DNA of 64,000 nt from Pseudomonadota bacterium (GTDB taxonomy: Bacteria > Pseudomonadota > Alphaproteobacteria > Rhizobiales > Xanthobacteraceae), in assembly GCA_023404705.1 (NCBI GenBank), contig JAEYAU010000170.1, forward strand, positions 1 to 64,000, written 5' to 3'. The notes under the pieces were generated by a model. That model was not told where the DNA came from, did not search any database, and was given only the letters and a program-made list of their open reading frames with translations. This document shows, piece by piece, positions 44,200 to 52,342 of this stretch (position 1 is its first letter; every line of letters starts with the position of its first letter). The position numbers and the translations under genes were made by a program.

Positions 44200-44357
44200 G
44201 GTGGGCAAAGGCGGCCGAGGCGCTTGCGGGATTTGAGGTGCAGCTTCCGCCGTGCCCACGCGGACGCTTCAGGATACGGATGCGCAGAACGCGTGGGCAA
44301 AATCGCGCCGCGCTCTCGCATGCGGTGCGGCCGAGCGAGCGATTTTGCCCACCCTAC
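44196..44357. repeat. Dispersed palindromic element, GTAGGGTGGGC type (copy 2)
   Basis: The ends are GTAGGGTGGGCAAAGG and GATTTTGCCCACCCTAC; inner arms (GCCCACGCGGACGC..., GCGTGGGCAAAATCG) match copy 1 at 38008. Its terminal TAG triplets are the stop codons of the two convergent neighbours: the Lrp/AsnC gene on the plus strand and pobA on the minus strand. Confidence 0.8.
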
Positions 44358-45556
44358 AGAGGCAGCCCCACATAGTTCTCGGCGAGCGCGGTGCGCGCTG
44401 CGTCCGAGCCGAGCAGATAGTCGAGCTCGGCGCGCTGAATCTTGCGGTCGAAGCCGCTCGCATCCGGGAAGGAATGCAGCGTCGAAGTCATCCACCAGGA
44501 GAAGCGCTCGGCCTTCCACACGCGCGCGAGCGCGCGCTGCGAGTAGCCGTCGAGCGCATCGGATGCGTTGCGCTTGTAGAACGCCTGCAGGGCGTTCCAG
44601 AGATAATAGACGTCGCTCGCCGCGAGATTGAGCCCCTTGGCGCCGGTCGGCGGCACGATATGAGCGGCATCGCCGCAGAGAAACAAGCGGCCGAAGCGCA
44701 TCGGCTCGGCGACGAAACTGCGCAGCGGCGCGATGCTCTTCTCGATCGACGGGCCGGTGACGAGCTGCTGGTTCGCTTCGTCGTCGAGGCGCAAGCGCAG
44801 CTCCTGCCAGAAGCGCTCGTCGGACCACGCCTCCACGTCCTCGTCGAGACCGCATTGCAGATAGTAGCGGCTGCGCGTCGGCGAGCGCATGGAGCAGAGC
44901 GCGAAGCCCCGCGCGTGGTGGACGTAGATCAATTCGTCCGACACCGGCGCTGTGTCGGAGAGGATGCCGAGCCAGCCGAACGGATAGGTGCGCTCGAAGG
45001 TCTCGATGCGATCGGCCGGAATGCTGCGGCGGCTCACGCCGTGGAAGCCGTCGCAGCCCGCGACGATGTCGCAAGCGATCTCGTGCGGGACGCCATCCTT
45101 GACGTAGCGCACGCGCGGCGAAGCACTCGTGATGTCGTGCAGGCTCACGTCCTGCGCCTCGTAGACCACGGGTGTGCCGCGGCGCGCCTCCATGAGGTCG
45201 CGCGTGATCTCGGTCTGGCCGTAGACGATCACGGTCTTGCCCGTGAGTGCGCGGAAGTCGATGCGATGGCGCGCGCCGCCGACGCAGATCTGCGTGCCGT
45301 CGTGCACCAGGCCTTCGCGCTGCATGCGCGCGCCGACGCCCGCGGTCTCCAGCAGGTCAGCCGTGCTCTGCTCGATCACGCCGGCGCGGATGCGCCCGAG
45401 CACATAGTCGGCGGTCTGCCGTTCCAGAATGATGTTGTCGATGCCGCTCTTGTCGAGCAGTTGGCCGAGCAGCAGCCCGGAAGGGCCGGCGCCGACGATG
45501 ACGACTTGCGTCCGCAATAGGGGGTCCTTGCGCTCGAGACGTTCGCGCAAGGCCAT
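44354..45556 (-). CDS. pobA: 4-Hydroxybenzoate 3-monooxygenase
   Basis: A 400-residue flavoprotein converting 4-hydroxybenzoate to protocatechuate with NADPH. Nearly canonical segments: VVIVGAGPSGLLLGQLL near residue 18, LERQTADYVLGRIRAGV, VYGQTEITRDLMEAR, the DG motif AGCDGFHGVSRRSIP, and LCGDAAHIVPPTGAKGLNLA. The N terminus carries about 14 residues more than typical PobA, but the ATG has a GAGGG site. Product feeds PcaHG encoded at 56-58 kb. Its stop codon lies in the flanking repeat. No PobR-type gene is adjacent. Confidence 0.95.
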   Translation of the reverse strand: MALRERLERKDPLLRTQVVIVGAGPSGLLLGQLLDKSGIDNIILERQTADYVLGRIRAGVIEQSTADLLETAGVGARMQREGLVHDGTQICVGGARHRIDFRALTGKTVIVYGQTEITRDLMEARRGTPVVYEAQDVSLHDITSASPRVRYVKDGVPHEIACDIVAGCDGFHGVSRRSIPADRIETFERTYPFGWLGILSDTAPVSDELIYVHHARGFALCSMRSPTRSRYYLQCGLDEDVEAWSDERFWQELRLRLDDEANQQLVTGPSIEKSIAPLRSFVAEPMRFGRLFLCGDAAHIVPPTGAKGLNLAASDVYYLWNALQAFYKRNASDALDGYSQRALARVWKAERFSWWMTSTLHSFPDASGFDRKIQRAELDYLLGSDAARTALAENYVGLPL

Positions 45557-45608
45557 ACGGTTTCGCCCTCAGGCGAATCCAGGACGTTTCCCAGGAATCA
45601 GTGGGATA

Positions 45609-46289
45609 TCAGCGGCGGAGGCCGAACGGGCCGACCGCGGCCTCGCGGCGCGCCGCATAGTAGAGCGCGTCCTGCGCGTTGGTCGGCCGCACCACGATCG
45701 CGCGCGGCGTGCCATTGGCGGACCGGGACATCACATGGATTTCGTTCGCGGGGCGCGCGACCGGCGCCGGACGTTGCGCGCGCGGCACGGAGGGCAGCGT
45801 GTCGAGCGAGGCGCGGAAGGCCGGCTGCTCGCGGACCGGCTCGGGTTTGGCTTCGGACTTGGGCTCGGGCTTGGGCTCGGGCTTCGCGGCTTCGACCCGC
45901 ACGGGCTCCGGCTTCGCCGGCTCGACCTTGTTGGGCTCGGCCGCGACCGGCCCGGGAGCACCGGGCGCGACGACGTCAGCATGCATCGCCTCTGGCGGCG
46001 CCGCATCGACCGCGATCGCAACCGCGACGCGCGTCGGCTCCGGCGCGGGCGTCGCGTTGGCCACGGGCGCATCGGTCTTCGGCGGCGCGGTCCACTTCAG
46101 GCACTTGCGGTCGATCATGGGCCAAGCCTGCTCCTTGCAGGGCAGGCTCGTCTCGGCGGCTGCGATCACGGTCGGCCTGGCGGCCGACTCGGGCTTGTCC
46201 TGGTCGAGGAACGAGACGGCCGCGAGCGCGCCGGATCCCAGCAGCATCCAGACGGCGAACATCTTCGTGAGCGTGCGCAGCTTCGACAC
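45609..46289 (-). CDS. Pro/Lys-rich membrane-anchored hypothetical protein
   Basis: A 226-residue protein with one N-terminal hydrophobic helix (MFAVWMLLGSGALAAVSF), a short conserved-looking motif SLPCKEQAWPMIDRKCL at about 48-64 with two cysteines, then a long Pro/Ala/Glu/Lys-rich linker (KPEPKPEPKSEAKPEP) and a C-terminal segment ending VGPFGLRR. Probably periplasmic on a tether. The start is GTG with GGGGAGG ahead. The Cys-Trp motif occurs in many small rhizobial exported proteins of unknown role. Function not assignable. Confidence 0.65.
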   Translation of the reverse strand: MSKLRTLTKMFAVWMLLGSGALAAVSFLDQDKPESAARPTVIAAAETSLPCKEQAWPMIDRKCLKWTAPPKTDAPVANATPAPEPTRVAVAIAVDAAPPEAMHADVVAPGAPGPVAAEPNKVEPAKPEPVRVEAAKPEPKPEPKSEAKPEPVREQPAFRASLDTLPSVPRAQRPAPVARPANEIHVMSRSANGTPRAIVVRPTNAQDALYYAARREAAVGPFGLRR

Positions 46290-46636
46290 GTGAGCCTCCC
46301 CAGGCTTTTGTTGAGCCCAGCATCAATCATTAAGTCTCAAAGAGGCGTGTTCCGGCGAGGTATGCAGCGAGTGAATCTCGGCAGGTGCCTAACAGGTGGT
46401 AACCACTCGCCCGTTAGGGTTACCGGGGCGCGCATGGCGAAGCGGCATGGCAGGACGGAATGATGGTTTTTGAGGACTCCATCAAAAATCATCAAAGCAA
46501 GCGGCAGGAGTTTGCGGGCGGCTGGCCAGATCTCGCGGATCTGCGCGGCTTTCTAAACGTCAGCGATACTGCCGAATGCCTCAATTTCCCTCATTTGGGA
46601 TGTCGCTCCGGTGGCGAGGAAATCAATGCGACCGCG
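46290..46636. other. Intergenic region after pqqE
   Basis: No convincing gene. Two dyads are visible: GGTAACC/GGTTACC at 46398-46404 and 46418-46424, and a 12-bp near-perfect hairpin GATGGTTTTTGA/TCAAAAATCATC at 46463-46494. The second, A/T-rich in the stem, could be a transcript end for the pqq operon 140 bp away. Confidence 0.35.
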
Positions 46637-47722
46637 TCAGCGCCGGTAGTCGTACGCCACGTCCTCGCGCTCGAGGGCGAGCTCGGCGAGCTTCGCGTGA
46701 TGCGGCGAGAGATGGCACACCGGATCGGCCGCCCGCGCGTCGCCTGTGAGCGCCAGTGCCTGGCAGCGGCAGCCGCCGAAATCCTCGTGGCGCTTCGGGC
46801 AGGTGCGGCAGGGCTCCTGCATCCACTCGTCGCCGCGGAAGGCGTTGAAGGCGGGCGAGTTCTGCCAGATGTCGAGCAGCGAGTGCTCGCGCACGTTCCA
46901 GAACACCAGGTTCGGAATCGTCTCGGCGGCGTGACACGGCAGCACCTTGCCGGCCGGCGTCACGTTAAGCGAGCGGCGGCCCCAGCCGCCGACGCAGGCC
47001 TTGGGGAAGCGCGCATAGTAGTCGGGTACGACCGCATCGATGACGATCCGCCCGTGATGCTCGGCGCGCAGCGCTTCGACGACCTTCACGGCGCGCTCGA
47101 CCTGTTCGCGCGTCGGCATCAGCTGCTTGCGGTTCTTCAGCGCCCAGCCGTAATACTGCACATGCGCGATCTCGACGCGGCCAGCGCCGAGCGCGAGCGC
47201 GAGCTCCACCATCTGCGCGACGTGATCGATGTTGGCGCGATGCATCACGGCATTCACGGTGAGCGGAATGCCGTGGCGGATCACTTCGGCCGCGAGCGCC
47301 TGCTTGCGCGCATAGGCACCCTTGTAGCCCGCGATGTGATCGGCGGTGGCCGGGTCGCTGTCCTGGATCGAGATCTGCACGTGATCGAGTCCCGCATCCG
47401 AGAGCGCCGCGAAGCGCTCCGGCGTGACGCCGACCGCGGAGGTGATCAGGTTGGTGTAGAGGCCGGCGTCATGCGCGGCTTTCGTGAGCTCGACGATGTC
47501 GCGCCGCGCGCAGGGCTCGCCGCCCGAGAGATGCACCTGCAAAACGCCGAGCGTCGCGGCCTCGCGGAAGACGCGCGTCCAGGTCTCGGTGTCGAGCTCG
47601 CTCGCGCGCGCATCGAGCTCCAGCGGGTTCGAGCAATAGGGGCATGCGAGCGGGCAGCGGTGCGTCAGCTCGGCGAGCAGGCCGAGCGGGCGCGGCAGGC
47701 TCCTGGGCGTCGCATCCATCAT
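46637..47722 (-). CDS. pqqE: PQQ biosynthesis radical SAM enzyme PqqE
   Basis: A 361-residue radical SAM/SPASM protein that forms the Glu-Tyr C-C cross-link in PqqA, with PqqD as chaperone. The SAM cluster cysteines are C23, C27 and C30 (HRCPLACPYC); VHLSGGEPCARRD is the GGEP motif; C-terminal cysteines for auxiliary clusters are in CVGGWGRRS, LPCHAAE, CRTCPKRHEDFGGCRCQ. ATG overlaps the pqqD stop codon (ATGA), so coupled. Full length. Confidence 0.95.
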   Translation of the reverse strand: MMDATPRSLPRPLGLLAELTHRCPLACPYCSNPLELDARASELDTETWTRVFREAATLGVLQVHLSGGEPCARRDIVELTKAAHDAGLYTNLITSAVGVTPERFAALSDAGLDHVQISIQDSDPATADHIAGYKGAYARKQALAAEVIRHGIPLTVNAVMHRANIDHVAQMVELALALGAGRVEIAHVQYYGWALKNRKQLMPTREQVERAVKVVEALRAEHHGRIVIDAVVPDYYARFPKACVGGWGRRSLNVTPAGKVLPCHAAETIPNLVFWNVREHSLLDIWQNSPAFNAFRGDEWMQEPCRTCPKRHEDFGGCRCQALALTGDARAADPVCHLSPHHAKLAELALEREDVAYDYRR

Positions 47723-48018
47723 GGCTCTTGCAGCTCCAAGAGCTTCTTGTCAGCGAGACCAACGATCAGTGCGGTCACGTCCGTCATGATGCGGTCGCGC
47801 GGCGCATTGTAGGTCGCGGCGAGGTCATCGACGATCGCGCCGAACGTCGCCTCGCCAGTGCAGCGCTTGACGATCTCGACCGCGATCGGATCGGGCTTGA
47901 ACACCCGCTCCGGCGCCAGCAACAGCCACCCACCCTGCGCCTCGTTATTGACGAGCCGCACCCCGCGCGGCAATCGCGGCCGCGCGTCGGGCGAGATGGT
48001 GCGGGGGGTGTCGGTCAA
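47719..48018 (-). CDS. pqqD: PqqA-binding protein PqqD
   Basis: A 99-residue peptide chaperone that presents PqqA to PqqE. Typical segments are PRGVRLVNNEAQGGWLLLAPERV and the helical end DVTALIVGLADKKLLELQ. The start is TTG with GAGAGG at the right distance. It is separated from pqqC by 184 bp that hold a dispersed repeat, which may change its expression relative to pqqABC. Confidence 0.93.
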   Translation of the reverse strand: MTDTPRTISPDARPRLPRGVRLVNNEAQGGWLLLAPERVFKPDPIAVEIVKRCTGEATFGAIVDDLAATYNAPRDRIMTDVTALIVGLADKKLLELQEP

Positions 48019-48056
48019 CGAAAGCCTCTCAATCCTTCAATTCACTCTGAGTCTCG

Positions 48057-48161
48057 CTCCCTCCCCCGCTTGCGGGGGAGGGGTGGGGAGGGGGCGCCGC
48101 TTGCTCCTGCGTCTGCTGCAAGAACCCCCTCTCTAACTCTCCCCCGCAAGCGGGGGAGAGA
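48057..48161. repeat. Paired inverted repeat inside the pqq operon
   Basis: Left hairpin CTCCCTCCCCCGCTTGCGGG, right hairpin CTCCCCCGCAAGCGGGGGAG, with GGGGAGGGGGC/ACCCCCTCTCT arms: the same composite as 17101-17203. It lies between pqqC and pqqD, all other pqq junctions being tight. Confidence 0.7.
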
Positions 48162-48202
48162 ACCTGCTGAGTATGCGGCGCGGCTGTCACCCACCGCGCA
48201 CC

Positions 48203-48931
48203 TCACTCCTTCGGCACGAACGCGCCCGGCGGCACCATCTTCGGGTCCACATAGGCGCTGTAGAGCGCGTCGAGCTGCGCCCAGAGCACGTCGCACTTGA
48301 AGGTCAGCGCGGCGAGCACGGCTTGCTGCTCGGCGGGCGTCTTGGCGTGGCGCTTGACGTAGTCGAGCGCGAAGTCGGAGTCGCGCTGCGCCTGCGGCGG
48401 GCGCTTGGAGAAATAGGCGAGCGTCTCGGCGGTGACGAAGGGATAGCCCTTCAGCATGCCTTCCATCCGTTCGCCGATGATCACGGGCGAGAACAGCTCG
48501 GTGAGCGACGACGCAACCGCTTCGAGCAGTGATTTCTCGCGCACGAAATGCACATAGGCATCGACCGCGAAGCGCGTCGCCGGCAGCAGCCCGCGCAGCG
48601 AGGTGACATAGTCGCGGTCGAGGCCGAGGCCGTCCGTGAGGCGGAGCCAGCGCGCGATGCCGCCGTCGCCTTCCTCGGCGCCGTCGTGATCGACGAGGCG
48701 GCTGCGCCACTCGCGGCGCAGCGCGCTGTCGTCGCAGCGCGCGATCAGGCTCGCGTCCTTCACGGGGATCTGGGACTGGTAGTAGTAGCGGTTGAGCGCC
48801 CAGGCCTGCACTTGGCCCTTGCTGCACTTGCCGCCGTGCAGCAGACCGTGAAACGGGTGCAGGCGGTGATAGCGCCGCGCGCCGATGTCGCGCAGCTTGG
48901 CTTCCAGCTCGTCCGGACTCAAGAGTCTCAC
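48203..48931 (-). CDS. pqqC: Pyrroloquinoline-quinone synthase PqqC
   Basis: A 242-residue cofactorless oxidase performing the final ring closure and oxidation to PQQ. Signatures: RRYHRLHPFHGLLHGGKCSK, NRYYYQSQIPVKDA, HDGAEEGDGGIARWLRL and TELFSPVIIGERM. The GTG at 48931 is chosen because it overlaps the pqqB stop (GTGA); an in-frame ATG at 48967 would overlap pqqB by 40 bp. Confidence 0.95.
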   Translation of the reverse strand: MRLLSPDELEAKLRDIGARRYHRLHPFHGLLHGGKCSKGQVQAWALNRYYYQSQIPVKDASLIARCDDSALRREWRSRLVDHDGAEEGDGGIARWLRLTDGLGLDRDYVTSLRGLLPATRFAVDAYVHFVREKSLLEAVASSLTELFSPVIIGERMEGMLKGYPFVTAETLAYFSKRPPQAQRDSDFALDYVKRHAKTPAEQQAVLAALTFKCDVLWAQLDALYSAYVDPKMVPPGAFVPKE

Positions 48932-49833
48932 AGCACGATCTCCATTCCGTCGGCCGCTATGTCCCACCCGGCAGCCGTGACACGGGCTTGCTCGGGGGAG
49001 CCTGCCACGAGGATCGGATTGGTGTTGTTGATATGGATATAGATGCGCCGGCCCGGGAGGTGACTCAGCGCCGCGAGCGAGCCGTCGGCGCCATCGATCG
49101 GCATGTGGCCCATGCGGCGGCCCGTCTTGGTGCCGGTGCCGGTGGTGATCATCTCGTCATCCTGGAACAGGGTGCCATCGAACAGTACGACCTCGGCGCG
49201 GGCGAGGCGCTGCTCCAGCGCCGGCGTCACCTTGGCGGCGCCCGGCACGAAGCAGAGGCGCGCATCGCCGGCCGTGATCTCGATACCGACATTGGCATCG
49301 GTCTCGGTGGCGGTCTCGGGATCGCCCTGCTCGAGATAGAGCGGCACCTTGCCGGGCACGCGGAACAGCTCCGCGGTCATGCCACCCGGCAGCGCGAACG
49401 GCTTTCCGCACGCGGTCGGATTGCGCGTGACGAGGTCGGGAGCGAGGGCGGCGAACATGGGATTCTCGGACAGCGTCTGCAGCGTGCCGGCCGTGGCATA
49501 GAGGCCGAAGGGCTGGCGCTCGCGCAAATTCAAGAGGCCGGCGGTCTGGTCGATCTCGGCGCCGGTCAGCACCACGGCCGCGATCGGGCTGGAACGAAGG
49601 CTGTCGCGGGGATGCAGCGCCGCAGTGGCCGCAATCTGCGCCCGCAAATCAGGCGCCGCGTTGAGCAGGACCCACGGGCCGTCACCAGTGGAAAGCGCGA
49701 GGCTCGCCTGCGTACGCGCGCTGACCCGTGCGTCGCCTTGCCAAGCGAGGCGACACACGGGGCAACGGCAATTCCATTGTGGAAAGCCGCCGCCCGCCGC
49801 CGATCCCAGCACGATGGCGGTAAGACGCCCCAT
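48928..49833 (-). CDS. pqqB: PQQ biosynthesis protein PqqB
   Basis: A 301-residue metallo-beta-lactamase-fold protein, thought to hydroxylate the Tyr-derived intermediate. N terminus IVLGSAAGGGFPQWNCRCPVCR carries the zinc-binding Cys set; RIYIHINNTNPILV and the C-terminal GMEIVL end are family typical. RBS GGAG precedes the ATG. Coupled to pqqC. Confidence 0.94.
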   Translation of the reverse strand: MGRLTAIVLGSAAGGGFPQWNCRCPVCRLAWQGDARVSARTQASLALSTGDGPWVLLNAAPDLRAQIAATAALHPRDSLRSSPIAAVVLTGAEIDQTAGLLNLRERQPFGLYATAGTLQTLSENPMFAALAPDLVTRNPTACGKPFALPGGMTAELFRVPGKVPLYLEQGDPETATETDANVGIEITAGDARLCFVPGAAKVTPALEQRLARAEVVLFDGTLFQDDEMITTGTGTKTGRRMGHMPIDGADGSLAALSHLPGRRIYIHINNTNPILVAGSPEQARVTAAGWDIAADGMEIVL

Positions 49834-49861
49834 GCCGGAACTCCGCGAAGGGCGGTGTCGA

Positions 49862-49939
49862 TCAGAATTCAGCCGGCAGGTAGCCGTTGATCTCGAGACC
49901 GATGCAGATCTCGACGAGAGTCGGGGTGGTCCAGGTCAT
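49862..49939 (-). CDS. pqqA: PQQ precursor peptide PqqA
   Basis: A 25-residue peptide with the invariant ExxxY: E16 and Y20 in the segment GLEINGYLPAEF. These two side chains are cross-linked to become PQQ. The start has an AGGAGG site 8 nt upstream. First gene of pqqABCDE, 28 bp before pqqB. It is too short for routine gene calling. Confidence 0.95.
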   Translation of the reverse strand: MTWTTPTLVEICIGLEINGYLPAEF

Positions 49940-50089
49940 CGCTCGTTCCTCCTGAGGGGCCCGTTGAGAGTCTCCCGATGCGCACTTTTTCCATAGCGCA
50001 AAAGCACAAGTGGCACACCTTACGAATCTGTAATTCGAGTCCGGGGAACGCCTGAAATCACTTGGGAATTCGCCCGCACCCGGCTCCCC

Positions 50090-50659
50090 TCAGCGGAAAT
50101 GAGCCAGGTAGTGGGCCAGGTCTGCGATTTGCGCATCGCTGATCGGGTAGAGCACCTGCGCCATGGCGGCGTCGTAGCCGGGGCGCGCGCCGGACTTGTA
50201 GTCGCGCAGCGCCTTCGCGAGGTAGTCCTCGCGCTGGTGCGCGATGCGCGGCATCTGCTCGCGGCCGGAGAAATCGGCATTGTGGCAGGAGGTGCAGCGA
50301 TGCTGCTGCACCAGCGCGCGGCCGCGTTCCATGCGGCCGGGATCGCCGGCCTCTGCGGGCGGCTTCGGCGGCGGCAGCTTGCTGATAAACTCGGAGACCT
50401 GCCGCAAGTCATCGTCGGTGAGGCCCTTCGCGACGTCGTTCATGATCTCCACGCGTCGCTGCTTCTCGCGGAACATGAACAGCTCGATGGTCACGAACAT
50501 CGCGGGCTGTCCGCCGAGCGATGGCACTTCGGGCGTCTGCGATTGTCCGCTTTCGCCGTGACACGCGAGGCACGCCGCGAGGCGCTCCTGCATCGGCTGT
50601 GCGGAGGCCGGCAGGGTGGCGAGGAGGGCGAGGGAAAGGACAAACGGGCGAAGATGCAT
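50090..50659 (-). CDS. Dihaem c-type cytochrome (c4-like)
   Basis: A 189-residue periplasmic protein with a signal peptide (residues 1-20) and two haem motifs: C30-L-A-C33-H34 and C122-T-S-C125-H126. Methionine ligands are plausible in the MFVTIELFMF and QMPRIAHQ regions. Two tandem cytochrome c domains, the cytochrome c4 layout. Located between the PQQ sugar-dehydrogenase-like gene and pqqA on one strand, it is a likely electron acceptor for periplasmic quinoproteins (inference). The start lacks a strong ribosome site. Confidence 0.88.
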   Translation of the reverse strand: MHLRPFVLSLALLATLPASAQPMQERLAACLACHGESGQSQTPEVPSLGGQPAMFVTIELFMFREKQRRVEIMNDVAKGLTDDDLRQVSEFISKLPPPKPPAEAGDPGRMERGRALVQQHRCTSCHNADFSGREQMPRIAHQREDYLAKALRDYKSGARPGYDAAMAQVLYPISDAQIADLAHYLAHFR

Positions 50660-50678
50660 TTCGGTCCGCGGCGCTCCG

Positions 50679-50830
50679 CGTCATTCCGGCCGAGCAAAGC
50701 GAGAGCCGGAATCCATAACCCCTGTCTGTCCGCTGCACGAAGACCGGGGACATGGATCCCGGATCGCCGCCGCGCGGCGTCGGGGATGACCTCTGAGTGA
50801 AACACAATGGCCGGGACAAGCCCGGCCATG
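50679..50830. repeat. Dispersed palindromic element, GTCATTCCGG/GGATCC type
   Basis: Arms CGTCATTCCGG and CCGGGATGAC-like pieces flank inner CCGGAATCCATAACC / ATGGATCCCGG, as in the copy at 26815-26949. A further short palindrome ATGGCCGGG/CCCGGCCAT ends it. It separates the cytochrome and dehydrogenase genes. Confidence 0.65.
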
Positions 50831-50879
50831 ACGCATCAGTGGAGGCCGGGGGAGGAGACCACCCCCGGCCACGCTGAGA

Positions 50880-52151
50880 TCAACGCTCCGCGACGCGGCC
50901 GTTCTTGCCGTAGGTGATGCGGTAGATCGCGCCGTTATAGTCGTCGGACACGAGCATCGAGCCGTCCTTCATGAAGACCATGTCGACCGGACGGCCGATA
51001 TACTTGTTGTCCTCGACGAAGCCCGTGAGGAAGGGCTCGACCGACTTCACGTTGCCCTTCTTGTCCAGCATCGCGACCACCACGTCGCCGCCGACCTTCT
51101 GCGTGCGATTCCAGGAGCCGTGCCGCGCGATGAAGACCATGTTGCGGTACTTCTTCGGGAACTTGTCGCCCGTGTAGAAGCGCATGCCGAGCGCGGCCGC
51201 GTGCGGGCCGAGCAGGGTCGCGGGCTTCACGAACTCGCTGCAGGAGCGTCCCCAGCCGAACTCGTTGTCGGGAAGATTGCCCTGGTGGCAGAACGGGAAG
51301 CCGAAGTGATCCTTGCCGGGGTTCGCGACGCGATTGAGCTCTTCCTCGGGCACGTCCTCGGAGAGCCAATCGCGGCCGTTGTCCGTGAACCACAGCTGCT
51401 TGGTCTCGGGATGCCAGTCGAAGCCGACCGTGTTGCGCACGCCGCGCGCGACGACCTCGACGTTCTTGCCGTCGAGATCCATGCGGCGGATCTGCGCGTG
51501 AGTCTCGGGCGGACTGCAGATGTTGCAAGGCGCGCCGACCGGAACATAGAGCTTCTCGTCCGGACCGATGCCGATGAACTTCCAGCCGTGCGGCTCGTCC
51601 TTCGGCAGGTCGTCATAGACCAGGGTCGGCTTCTTCGGGGCGTCGAGATTCTTCTCGATGTCGTCGTAGCGCCAGACCTTGGAGAGCTCGGCGACGTAGA
51701 GCGCGCCCTTGTGGAAGGCGAGCCCGTTCGGGCGATGCAGGCCTTCCGCGATGGTCTTCACCTCGCGCTTGCCGTCCTTGTCGACCACCGCGAAGACCTT
51801 GCCGATGAAGCGATTGCCGACGAACACGGTGCCGTTGTCGCCGACCCGCATGGTGCGCGCGTTCGGAATGCCGCTCGCCCAGACCTCGATGTTGAAGCCG
51901 CGCGGCAGCTTCAGCTTGTTCACGGGCAGCTTGTCGGCGGCGGTCGGGATCGGCGGCGGTGCGACCGGCGCGAGCTTCATGGCGCCTTCGCTCGAGTCGG
52001 GGCGTCCTCCGGCCCAGGAGGGCCGCTCCTGCGGGGCCGGTGCGGGCTGTGCAGCGGGCGCTGGTCGCTGCTGCGCAACGGCCGGCCAGCTGATCGCAGC
52101 CGACAGAAGCGTGCCGGCCAACAGCAATAGGCGTGAGCCTGAACCTGACAT
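50880..52151 (-). CDS. PQQ-dependent sugar (sorbosone) dehydrogenase-family protein
   Basis: A 423-residue exported six-bladed propeller protein. The signal peptide spans residues 1-26, followed by a Pro/Ala/Gln-rich linker to about residue 50. Propeller segments include NIEVWASGIPNARTMRVGDN, GLHRPNGLAFHKGALYVAELS, NVEVVARGVRNTVGFDWHP and WFTDNGRDW, typical of the soluble glucose/sorbosone dehydrogenase family. RBS GGGAGG. Its position upstream of pqqABCDE on the same strand supports PQQ as cofactor, though some family members do not bind it. Confidence 0.87.
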   Translation of the reverse strand: MSGSGSRLLLLAGTLLSAAISWPAVAQQRPAPAAQPAPAPQERPSWAGGRPDSSEGAMKLAPVAPPPIPTAADKLPVNKLKLPRGFNIEVWASGIPNARTMRVGDNGTVFVGNRFIGKVFAVVDKDGKREVKTIAEGLHRPNGLAFHKGALYVAELSKVWRYDDIEKNLDAPKKPTLVYDDLPKDEPHGWKFIGIGPDEKLYVPVGAPCNICSPPETHAQIRRMDLDGKNVEVVARGVRNTVGFDWHPETKQLWFTDNGRDWLSEDVPEEELNRVANPGKDHFGFPFCHQGNLPDNEFGWGRSCSEFVKPATLLGPHAAALGMRFYTGDKFPKKYRNMVFIARHGSWNRTQKVGGDVVVAMLDKKGNVKSVEPFLTGFVEDNKYIGRPVDMVFMKDGSMLVSDDYNGAIYRITYGKNGRVAER

Positions 52152-52342
52152 GCAATCCTCCCCTGTTGCGGAAGTCGTGACTCGTCATCCGAAAAGGGGG
52201 GCTGGGGCTGAGGATGACGATGCTTCCGCGAACAGTCTCCGACATTTCCCGCGAAGAGCCAATCGGAGATGGCGTCGCAACCGCGCGCGATCAGCGGGCG
52301 AATTTCATCCTTCGGAAACAGGCGAGTTGAAATCGCGCTGCG

